Source: SIG710 sp045648605 (GTDB lineage: Bacteria > Bacillota > Clostridia > Oscillospirales > CAG-272). From it: DNA of 39,216 bases. Location of the stretch: NCBI GenBank assembly GCA_045648605.1, contig JAZROG010000012.1:1-39216 (forward strand). Reading direction: 5' to 3'. The position numbers and the translations under genes were made by a program. Below are positions 26,226 to 32,788 of the stretch, in pieces. The notes beneath the pieces are model-generated. The model saw only the letters and a program-made list of their open reading frames with translations. It was not told where the DNA came from and did not search any database. The number at the start of each line of letters is the position of its first letter. The first letter of the stretch is position 1.

Positions 26226-26238
26226 TAGGAGGAACGAT

Positions 26239-26733
26239 ATGAAAAAAATAATATTTTTAATACTTGCGCTTGTTATTTGCCTTTCTTCTTGTAATAGTTC
26301 GGATGAAGTATCCGGGACTGCCGAAAGCACGGATAATTCCGTAGTTACTCCCATAGAGCCGAGAAAGACAGAAAGCTTCCTTGAAATTTTTGACAAAAGC
26401 GGGTTTGAATATACTATTGGAGAGGAAAAGAGCAGTGACAGCTTCTTTTCGGTTGAAAGGCAGTACATTCTTATAGGTGATGATATAATCAGCTTTTATG
26501 AATATGATACGAATGAGGCAATGGAAGCAGATGCGGCTTGTGTTGACAAGGGTGGCTGCTCAATAAATGTTCCCGGTCGCTCGGTTTGCGTCTCATGGGT
26601 GTCCTTTCCTCATTTTTACAAGAAGGATAATGTTATTGTGAATTATGTGGGCGAAAATGAGCAGATTCTTGATTTTCTTGAAGCGAATTACGGAGCAGAG
26701 TTTGCGGGAAGTGGCATCTACGCTGACGGATGA
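26239..26733 (+). CDS. Small lipoprotein of unknown function
   Basis: A 164-residue exported protein. The lipoprotein signal peptide MKKIIFLILALVICLSSC has its lipobox LSSC at residues 15-18. A Ser/Thr-rich linker follows, then a compact ~110-residue domain (FLEIFDKSGFEYTIGEE ... RQYILIGDDIISFYEY ... VSFPHFYKKDNVIVNYVGENEQILDFLEANYGAEFAG, read in parts). Three cysteines lie in the domain (near ACVDKGGC and VCVSW). I do not recognise a family with certainty. AGGAGG precedes ATG 26239. The gene is 13 nt after the serpin and so is probably co-expressed; the product would share its membrane-anchored location. Confidence 0.75.
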   Translation: MKKIIFLILALVICLSSCNSSDEVSGTAESTDNSVVTPIEPRKTESFLEIFDKSGFEYTIGEEKSSDSFFSVERQYILIGDDIISFYEYDTNEAMEADAACVDKGGCSINVPGRSVCVSWVSFPHFYKKDNVIVNYVGENEQILDFLEANYGAEFAGSGIYADG

Positions 26734-26747
26734 TGAGTCGGGGAAAG

Positions 26748-27010
26748 GGGATTTGCTGACGGCTCAATTTCGGTAATTGTTTATCTTAGAAGAAGTAACT
26801 TACCCCTTATGCGCTCATGCCGCGCGGCAGTAACTTTGGCCCGCCCCAAAGGGACGAAAACTCTCCCGGGAGTTCCCCCTGGGTACCCCCTTATCGGTCA
26901 CCAACGCAGCCAAAAAACTTCGACAGGCGAAGATTTTTTGTTCTGCTGTAAGTGCTATCATATACCCACTTGCGCCAAAAAGCACAGGCGCAAGTGGGGT
27001 ATTTTTTCTT
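26748..27010 (+). repeat. Left arm of large inverted repeat
   Basis: About 263 bp that is nearly repeated in reverse complement at 27292-27555, roughly 85-90% alike by eye. In order it holds GCCGCGCGGC, a partly decayed CTTTGG...CCAAAG fold, CTCCCGGGAG, a small hairpin CTTCG-acagg-CGAAG with A6/T6 flanks (26912-26939) and a 12-bp stem around CCCACTTGCGCC / GGCGCAAGTGGG (about 26965-26997). No credible gene. Confidence 0.85.
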
Positions 27011-27291
27011 TTAGCACGCCATATTATCTGTGCAAAAGATAAAATTACAGACACTCGCCATATTATCCCCTTACGCTTCGCGACGACTTGAACTGAATTA
27101 TTTTGAATTTAAAATATATTGCTTCGAAAAACTAACTATTAAAAACGAACGAAAAGAAAAGTTAGATTGGCGAACGAAGAAATGGGTTCACCGTTTCCAA
27201 AAATCCATTATATCAAATCCTCGCGAAGCGTAACGAGACGAAATGGCTACCGTTTGCTTATTATATCATTTCCATTACACGATATAAGAGC
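27011..27291. repeat. Spacer of the inverted repeat, with its own nested repeats
   Basis: About 280 AT-rich bp without a credible gene. A perfect 13-bp inverted repeat, TTACGCTTCGCGA (27071-27083) and TCGCGAAGCGTAA (27221-27233), continues the palindromic layout inward. Direct repeats CGCCATATTAT (about 27017 and 27056) and AATGG..ACCGTTT (about 27181 and 27242) are also present. Confidence 0.65.
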
Positions 27292-27555
27292 AAAAAAACA
27301 AAACCCCACTTGCGCCTGTGCTTTTTGGCGCAAGTGGGTATATGATAGAACTTACAGCAGAACAAAAGATCCTTGACACGTCAAGGTCTTTTGGCTGCGT
27401 TGGTTAGCACGAAGGGGGTACCCAGGGGGAACGCCGGGAGAGTTTTGGTAACTTTGGGGCGGACCAAAGTTACTGCCGCGCGGCATGAGCGCATAAGGGG
27501 TAAGTTACTTCTCCTAAGATAAACAATTACCGAAATTGAGCCCTCAGCAAATCCC
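27292..27555 (-). repeat. Right arm of large inverted repeat
   Basis: Reverse-complement partner of 26748-27010. It keeps the CCCACTTGCGCC / GGCGCAAGTGGG stem, GCCGCGCGGC and the same outer end (TTTCGGTAATTGTTTATCTTA on the minus strand, read in part). Its GTAACTTTGG-tcc-type fold is intact (GTAACTTTGG ... CCAAAGTTAC), whereas the left copy is degraded. The small hairpin is CCTTGAC-ac-GTCAAGG (27371-27386), different in sequence from the left copy but folding the same way. Confidence 0.85.
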
Positions 27556-27592
27556 GCCTTTTCTTTCGACAACTTCCTGTTTTCAAAAAGAT

Positions 27593-27627
27593 GAGCTGAT
27601 TCGCATATGGCGAATCAGCTCGTCTTT
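27593..27627. terminator. Bidirectional terminator after the LRR fragment
   Basis: Perfect 12-bp stem GAGCTGATTCGC (27593-27604) with GCGAATCAGCTC (27610-27621), loop of 5, with T-runs on both sides. On the minus strand it terminates the TPR/DUF4037/LRR-fragment unit. Confidence 0.9.
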
Positions 27628-28257
27628 TTAAGCTTTTTTCTTGTTGCTTTTAATTTTCATCACCATGATGATCACTGCGATCGCGCAAATTACAACCACT
27701 GCAATAATTATGATGACAGGCAATGGATTTGACGTGCTTGCCACCGGCGCATCACCCTTGTTATGGAACACGATAACGAAATCCGCCTCGGTCTCGGGCG
27801 CGATCTCCTCACTTTCGGGTGCGCTTTCGGTCTCGTCAAAATGTATTCCCTCGGAAACATTTTCGGGTGGGGTGCACTTTATCGGAGAGGGGGTGTTTGA
27901 AGCCATATCGAAGAATTTCAGACCGCTTTCCGCAGCATAGCTCTCTGCATAAGAGCCGCTCTTGCCGTAAATCGCCTGCAGATTGCTGTTTTCCTCAAAT
28001 ACCGAAGAGCCAAGCTCTGTTATGGCATCGCTGAGTATAACATTTGCAATGAGATAATCATAAGCAAATGCCCAAGCGGAAACGGAAGCTACCTTTGAAA
28101 GGTCGGCTCTGCCCTCGATTAGCTCTGTTCCGTCAAGCCAGATGGTTGTGAGATTTTGGCAATTTGTAAATGCGCCCGCATCTATCTGGTTTACATTTTT
28201 GCCAAGGCGAACGTCCTTTAGTGATTGGCATACATTATGTGAAGATTTCTTATTTCG
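27628..28257 (-). pseudogene. 3' remnant of a BspA-like LRR membrane-anchored protein
   Basis: An open frame of about 209 codons lacking a usable start: a TAA lies at 28260-28258, and the only in-frame ATG is at 27906, deep in the sequence. It reads as BspA-type leucine-rich repeats (SLKDVRLGKNVNQIDAGAF, NLTTIWLDGTELIEGRADLS, NVILSDAITELGSSVF), an acidic linker (SAPESEEIAPETEADF) and a C-terminal membrane anchor (LPVIIIIAVVVICAIAVIIMVM) with a basic KSNKKK tail. The N-terminal part, including any signal peptide, is gone, and the frame overlaps the last codons of the DUF4037 gene. It is closely similar to the repeats in the 15272-17316 pseudogene. The likely origin is a deletion that joined this tail to the neighbouring gene. 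Confidence 0.75.
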
Positions 28258-29162
28258 TTATTTCCGATTTTGTCATTTACCGAGTAAGCGTGACCCTCCG
28301 CCTCGCTTCCGCCATACGACGTGAGAGAATCCGCTGAAAGCTCGGAGAATATTTTAAGGCAAATTTCCTCGATGAAGGCTGATTTTTTCTGTGCTTCCTC
28401 CATCTCATTTCCGCTTGAAATGAGATATTCAAGCACTGAATACAGCTCTGAGAGCCTTGGCAGAGCGGAAAGCGCCCTGAAACTCCATTTGTAATAGGGC
28501 AAATACTGTTTGTTTATTAAAAATACGGTATGGATTGCGCTCTTGACAAATTCAGTGGCGGCAAGCTGTGCTGCGGCCTTTTCACCTCTTGCAATACAGC
28601 GGGAATAGTTGTATTGCCCCGCTTGCCCCATTATGATGAGATTTCCCGCAAGCTTTTTGAGGCGCACATCCTCGGGCATATAGGAAAGCGATGTCCTCGC
28701 GGAACTGAATTTTCCAAGATCATCCCGAAATATTTTGCCATTGGTTGCCTCGATAAGTGATTGCTCGGGTACGAAAAACCAATCGGAGAGAGAAAGAATA
28801 CCATCGGCTTTTCCTGTTTTTTCATGGAAAAACTCGCTCATCCTTATAACTCCGTGTCGCTTTCCACCCACGGGACTTATTGGATTTCTTTTGTATCCCA
28901 TAAATTCCGAGGGAAGACGGGAATATGCCCTTTCAAGGGCAAATTCTGTTGGCAGATCGATCGTTTCCTCATCGGGCAGAAAAAGGCAGAAGCCGGGTTC
29001 GAAATCGTGATCCCTTGAAACATCATCGTCAAAGCCCATACATTCCGAGCCGCTTCCCGCGATTCCCACAGCAATAAGATTCTCAAGATGAGGGAACTGC
29101 TCCTGTATCATGGAAGCGCCGTATTCCATATAAAATCTTTCGGAAAGATCAATTCCTTTCAT
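28218..29162 (-). CDS. DUF4037 nucleotidyltransferase-fold protein
   Basis: A 314-residue cytosolic protein. The N-terminal part carries a minimal-nucleotidyltransferase motif, AGSGSECMGFDDDVSRDHDFEPG (about residues 35-57), with GSGSE and the acidic D-x-D pair (DHDF). The FEPGFCLFLP and PVGGKRHGVI segments fit the DUF4037 family, which is widespread in Firmicutes and of unknown substrate. A helical C-terminal domain follows. The ATG at 29162 overlaps the end of the TPR gene by 14 nt, so the two are coupled. The last ~5 codons and the stop lie in DNA that reads, in another frame, as the LRR remnant, so the original C-terminus may have been replaced. A GAAAGG ribosome-binding site lies upstream. 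Confidence 0.78.
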   Translation of the reverse strand: MKGIDLSERFYMEYGASMIQEQFPHLENLIAVGIAGSGSECMGFDDDVSRDHDFEPGFCLFLPDEETIDLPTEFALERAYSRLPSEFMGYKRNPISPVGGKRHGVIRMSEFFHEKTGKADGILSLSDWFFVPEQSLIEATNGKIFRDDLGKFSSARTSLSYMPEDVRLKKLAGNLIIMGQAGQYNYSRCIARGEKAAAQLAATEFVKSAIHTVFLINKQYLPYYKWSFRALSALPRLSELYSVLEYLISSGNEMEEAQKKSAFIEEICLKIFSELSADSLTSYGGSEAEGHAYSVNDKIGNNEIRNLHIMYANH

Positions 29163-29904
29163 ATATTGCCTTCGCCCTTTCCTTTAGCTCCTTCTCATAG
29201 AAGAAATGACCGTAATAGCCGAAAACCGAGGCGCATTTTTCGCAAACAAAGGCATAATATCCATCTCGCTTGCTATATCCTTCAAGGAGTGCCTTTGCCT
29301 TATCAAGATATTCGCCAATTATTTCCGCACCGTCCTCAAGTCCCATCCGTGCTTCTGCCGCACTTGCCATATTGAGGTAGGTTATAGCCACATTCGGGGC
29401 GCCGTCCTCTGCCTTTTCCATAATAGCTATGGCTTTTTTGTAGTAGGAATCGGCTTCCTCAAATCTGCCAAGATCAACGAGGGAAAGTGCCATATTATTG
29501 TAAAGTCCCGCAAGGCGGTCATCATCATTTTTGAGGTTTGCCTCGTATATTTCTCTTGCTTTTTCGAAAAGAGGCATTGATCTATCAGCCATTCCGAAGG
29601 CTTTATAAACTGTTGCACTGTTGAGATATGTTGTTGCGGAGCCCACTTGCTCGCTTATGTCAAGCTCATCGATTTTTTTCAGTGCCTTTTCCGCAAAGCC
29701 TATGGCGTCCTCTCTCCTCCCGAGCTTTCTGTAAAGTCCCATCAGCTCGTTTGACATAAGGAGAAGTGTTCTGTAATCAGAATTTGCTTCTGCCTCAGAG
29801 AGCCAATAAAGAAGGTGACGCTCGGCAGAGGTATAATCGTTTTTATTCAAATATTCGTCAAGCTTTTCGAGAATTCTCTCGCTTGAAATGCATCCGTTTG
29901 CCAT
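29149..29904 (-). CDS. Tetratricopeptide repeat protein
   Basis: A 251-residue cytosolic all-helical protein of tandem TPRs from about residue 18 to 210. Clear units are YTSAERHLLYWLSEAEANSDYR, LMGLYRKLGRREDAIGFAEKAL, YLNSATVYKAFGMADRSMPLFEKAREIYEA (in parts), LYNNMALSLVDLGRFEEADSYYKKAIAIME (in parts) and YLNMASAAEARMGLEDGAE. It has no signal peptide. Two late cysteines (CEKCAS) are seen. GGGAGGAG precedes the ATG. It is the first gene of a two-gene unit with the DUF4037 protein, which overlaps it; the TPRs probably mediate contact with that partner or a shared target. The function is unknown. Confidence 0.85.
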   Translation of the reverse strand: MANGCISSERILEKLDEYLNKNDYTSAERHLLYWLSEAEANSDYRTLLLMSNELMGLYRKLGRREDAIGFAEKALKKIDELDISEQVGSATTYLNSATVYKAFGMADRSMPLFEKAREIYEANLKNDDDRLAGLYNNMALSLVDLGRFEEADSYYKKAIAIMEKAEDGAPNVAITYLNMASAAEARMGLEDGAEIIGEYLDKAKALLEGYSKRDGYYAFVCEKCASVFGYYGHFFYEKELKERAKAIYERN

Positions 29905-29937
29905 ATTTCTCCTCCCGAATATATAATTACTTATAAT

Positions 29938-29966
29938 ATTTTACCATAAAAATAGGTGTTTGTCTA
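29938..29966 (-). promoter_or_regulatory. Promoter of the TPR-DUF4037 unit
   Basis: Minus strand TAGACA (29966-29961), a 17-bp spacer and TAAAAT (29943-29938), 34 bp before the TPR start. Confidence 0.6.
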
Positions 29967-30016
29967 TCTACTTTTAGTTAATTGAAGAAAAAAGACAAAA
30001 AAATTAAAAAAACATA

Positions 30017-30045
30017 GTGCAAAACGAAAAAAAGTGTGATATAAT
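30017..30045 (+). promoter_or_regulatory. Possible promoter of the Nfn-like operon
   Basis: GTGCAA (30017-30022), a 17-bp spacer and TATAAT (30040-30045), 38 bp before the start. The -35 is poor; the -10 is perfect. Confidence 0.5.
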
Positions 30046-30082
30046 AAAATGCAGAAGTATATCGGAAGCAAAGGAGCTTTTT

Positions 30083-30937
30083 ATGTATAGAATAGTAACT
30101 AAAAAAAGTCTCAATCCAACTGTGACACAGATGGAGATAGAAGCACCTCTTGTGGCGAGAAAGGCTCGTCCGGGTCAGTTTATCATTCTTCGCGTTGACG
30201 AGGAGGGGGAAAGAATACCTCTTACTGTTGCAGGTGTTGATGCCGAGAGGGGAACTGTCAAAATAATTTTTCAGATCGTCGGAGGCACTACCAAAAGACT
30301 GAATGAAAAGAATGAAAATGAATACATAAGCGATTTTGTCGGCCCTCTTGGGGTTGCCACCCACACAGAAGGGATTAAAAATGTCTGCATTGTGGGCGGA
30401 GGTGTCGGCTGTGCCATTGCAATGCCTGTGGCGGAGGAATTTCATAGACTCGGTGCAAGAGTGACCTCAATAATAGGATTCAGAAGCCGTGATCTTCTTA
30501 TTCTTGAGGATGAATTTAAGGCTTGCTCCGACAGTCTCACTATCATGACAGACGATGGCTCATACGGCAGAGAGGGCAATGTTACCATTCCTCTCCGTGA
30601 GATGCTTGAAAATGGTGAAAAATTTGATATGATAATCACCATAGGCCCTCTTGTGATGATGAAATTTGTAACTCTTACCGCAAAGCCATTTGAAATTCCC
30701 GTAACAGTTTCCATGAACCCTATTATGATCGACGGAACGGGGATGTGCGGCGGCTGCAGACTTACTCTTGATGTTGACGGTAAAAAGGTAACAAAATTTG
30801 CCTGCGTTGACGGCCCGGATTTCAACGGATATGAGGTAGATTTTGATGAAGCAATGTCAAGGGGAAGAATGTATGCGGATTTTGAAAGGCACGCATATGA
30901 AAAGGCTTGCAATCTCTTTCGGAAGGAGACAGAATAA
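30083..30937 (+). CDS. NfnA-like ferredoxin-NADP+ reductase FAD/NAD-binding subunit
   Basis: A 284-residue flavoprotein of the sulfide dehydrogenase / dihydroorotate dehydrogenase electron-transfer subunit family. An FAD-binding barrel covers about residues 1-95 (PGQFIILRV ... RIPLTVAG, where the usual RPYS/T-like motif is R-I-P-L-T). The NAD-binding domain has VGGGVGCAIAMPVAEEF (near 100-116). A C-terminal 2Fe-2S site has CGGC (near 226) and FACVDGPDF. Its partner overlaps by one base. Such NfnAB pairs couple ferredoxin and NADH oxidation to NADP+ reduction by flavin bifurcation; stand-alone pairs may serve as NADPH/ferredoxin oxidoreductase. AAAGGAG precedes ATG 30083. Confidence 0.88.
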   Translation: MYRIVTKKSLNPTVTQMEIEAPLVARKARPGQFIILRVDEEGERIPLTVAGVDAERGTVKIIFQIVGGTTKRLNEKNENEYISDFVGPLGVATHTEGIKNVCIVGGGVGCAIAMPVAEEFHRLGARVTSIIGFRSRDLLILEDEFKACSDSLTIMTDDGSYGREGNVTIPLREMLENGEKFDMIITIGPLVMMKFVTLTAKPFEIPVTVSMNPIMIDGTGMCGGCRLTLDVDGKKVTKFACVDGPDFNGYEVDFDEAMSRGRMYADFERHAYEKACNLFRKETE

Positions 30938-32346
30938 TGGCGATAGAACCAAAAAAGCATGAAATGCCCACCCAGGAGCCCTCTGTGAGAGCTCACAATT
31001 TCGATGAGGTGGCGCTTGGATATACATATGAAATGGCAAAGGCGGAGGCTGCACGATGCCTTAATTGCAAAAATCAGCCCTGCGTGAACGGTTGTCCCGT
31101 TAATGTTCATATTCCCGATTTTATTACCAAGATAAAGGAGGGAGATATGGAGGGCGCATATGATGTGATCTCTCTTTCCTCCTCGCTCCCCGCGGTTTGC
31201 GGCAGAGTTTGTCCTCAGGAAAATCAGTGCGAGAAGAATTGTACTCTCGGTGTTAAATTTGAGCCTGTGGGAATTGGCAGACTTGAGCGATTTGTTGCCG
31301 ATTACCACAATGCAAATGCCGAAAATACTGTCGTTCCGCCTCCATCAAACGGACATAAGGTCGCAATCGTCGGCTCGGGCCCCTCGGGTCTTACCTGTGC
31401 GGGTGATCTTGCGAAGCGCGGCTATGAGGTGACGGTATATGAGGCGCTTCATATGGCGGGCGGTGTTCTCGTTTACGGAATCCCCGAATTCAGACTTCCC
31501 AAGAGCATTGTTGCAAAGGAGGTTGAGGGATTGAAGGCGCTGGGTGTAAAGATAGAGACGAATGTCGTTATCGGAAAGACACTTACCGTTGATGAGCTGT
31601 TTGAGATGGGCTTTGAGGCGGTATTTATCGGCTCGGGCGCGGGTCTTCCCAATTTTATGGGTATTCCCGGCGAGTCCCTTAAGGGAGTTTACAGCGCAAA
31701 TGAATTTCTCACCCGAAGCAATCTTATGAAGGCATACAGAGATGACCCTGAAACACCTATTATGAAGGGTGGCAAGGTTGCGGTGGTCGGCGGCGGAAAT
31801 GTTGCAATGGATGCGGCAAGAACCGCGTTGCGTCTCGGCGCTGAGGCGGTATATATCGTTTACAGACGCAGCATGGAGGAGCTTCCCGCAAGACATGAGG
31901 AGGTTGAGCATGCCATCGAGGAGGGAATTGATTTCAGACTTCTGACAAATCCTGTGGAAATTCTTGGATTTAACAATCCCGATGATGCAAGAGACCCTCG
32001 AAATGGCTTTGTTACGGGTATGAAATGCATAAGGATGGAGCTTGGCGAGCCTGATGCAAGAGGCAGACGCAGACCTGTTCCGGTTGAAAATTCGGATTTT
32101 GTGCTTGATGTAAATACAGTCATTATGTCTATCGGAACATCACCCAATCCTCTTATCAAGAGCACCACGGAGGGGCTTGAGGTAAATGAGAGAGGCGGAA
32201 TAATCGTAAGCGAGGACGGACTTACATCTCGCAAAGGCGTTTACGCAGGTGGAGATGCCGTAACGGGCGCGGCAACGGTAATTTCGGCAATGGGTGCAGG
32301 AAAAATTGCCGCAAAAGCCATTGATGAATATCTTTTAGCAAAATAA
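30937..32346 (+). CDS. NfnB / NADPH-dependent glutamate synthase-type subunit
   Basis: A 469-residue flavoprotein homologous to the glutamate synthase small subunit and NfnB. An N-terminal 4Fe-4S domain holds two cysteine sets (CLNCKNQPCVNGCP near 38-51 and CGRVCPQENQCEKNC near 89-103). The FAD site is VAIVGSGPSGLTCAGDLAKRGYEVTVYEA (near 146, quoted in parts: GSGPSGL). The NADPH site is VAVVGGGNVAMDAARTALRLGA (in part GGGNVAMDAA). A second FAD stretch is GVYAGGDAVTGAATVISAMGAGK (in part GGDAVTGAA). No large GltB subunit adjoins it and the neighbour is NfnA-like, so an Nfn role fits better than ammonia assimilation. The start overlaps the stop of the upstream gene (TAATG). Confidence 0.88.
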   Translation: MAIEPKKHEMPTQEPSVRAHNFDEVALGYTYEMAKAEAARCLNCKNQPCVNGCPVNVHIPDFITKIKEGDMEGAYDVISLSSSLPAVCGRVCPQENQCEKNCTLGVKFEPVGIGRLERFVADYHNANAENTVVPPPSNGHKVAIVGSGPSGLTCAGDLAKRGYEVTVYEALHMAGGVLVYGIPEFRLPKSIVAKEVEGLKALGVKIETNVVIGKTLTVDELFEMGFEAVFIGSGAGLPNFMGIPGESLKGVYSANEFLTRSNLMKAYRDDPETPIMKGGKVAVVGGGNVAMDAARTALRLGAEAVYIVYRRSMEELPARHEEVEHAIEEGIDFRLLTNPVEILGFNNPDDARDPRNGFVTGMKCIRMELGEPDARGRRRPVPVENSDFVLDVNTVIMSIGTSPNPLIKSTTEGLEVNERGGIIVSEDGLTSRKGVYAGGDAVTGAATVISAMGAGKIAAKAIDEYLLAK

Positions 32347-32352
32347 AATGCG

Positions 32353-32392
32353 AGAGGTCGCTTCATTAAAAAATGAGGCGGCCTCTTAACTT
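32353..32392 (+). terminator. Terminator of the Nfn-like operon
   Basis: 15-bp stem (32353-32367 with 32372-32386) containing G-U/C-A-type wobble positions, AAAA loop, then TTAACTTTT. It lies 7 bp past the stop. Confidence 0.8.
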
Positions 32393-32406
32393 TTGGGTAA
32401 TTTGGT

Positions 32407-32582
32407 GATAAATAGGAATTTGGCGAACTGTTTATTATACCCCGATGTGCTATCGCCCATCGCCCTCCGGGTTCGACTCACAAATCGCCTTTGGCGAGTT
32501 GTGAGTCGAACCGCTTGCGGCAATGCCAACGGCATTGTGGTATAATTTCACTATTACTTAACGCACCGATAAATTTCTATTT
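32407..32582. repeat. 176-bp imperfect palindrome between nfn and rnf operons
   Basis: Outer arms AAATAGGAATTT (32410-32421) and AAATTTCTATTT (32571-32582), middle arms ATTATACC (32434-32441) and GGTATAAT (32539-32546), and a core stem GTTCGACTCACAA-a-TCGCC (32471-32489) with its mirror at 32493-32511 around a TTT loop. A side hairpin CAATGCC-aac-GGCATTG lies at 32521-32537. The whole could fold into a branched cruciform or a long RNA hairpin. No gene lies in it. Confidence 0.8.
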
Positions 32583-32691
32583 AATGCTTTGAATCAGCAG
32601 TTCCTGATTTTTTTGAGAGCAATCGGATGGTATATTGTTAAAAAAATTTACTTATAAGTGTGAACTTTCCGTTTTCGCAAACAATTTACAC

Positions 32692-32720
32692 TTGACATTT
32701 TTGTCCCGATAAGTTATAAT
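32692..32720 (+). promoter_or_regulatory. Promoter of the rnf operon
   Basis: TTGACA (32692-32697), a 17-bp spacer and TATAAT (32715-32720): full consensus, 68 bp before rnfC. Confidence 0.9.
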
Positions 32721-32788
32721 TTTTACGATGGGTTATTATCGCGGAAATGACAAAATAACTTTAATTTAATGAAGAAAGGTGTATGAAT

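Noticed and set aside
26809..27376. Several short open frames on both strands of the large inverted repeat
   Set aside because: They lack ribosome-binding sites and protein-like composition, and they arise from the repeat arms and the AT-rich spacer. They also differ between the two copies of the arm.
26748..27555. CRISPR array
   Set aside because: There are only two long inverted copies, with no short direct repeats at regular spacing and no cas genes.
26748..27555. Insertion sequence or transposon with terminal inverted repeats
   Set aside because: The arms are far too long relative to the spacer, and no transposase, even broken, is readable between them.
15272..28257. The two LRR fragments as halves of one split gene
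   Set aside because: They share an overlapping homologous stretch, so they must come from two paralogous genes.
30937..32346. Assimilatory glutamate synthase small subunit
   Set aside because: There is no large glutamate synthase subunit nearby and the overlapping partner is an NfnA-type flavoprotein, so the Nfn reading fits better, though not proven.
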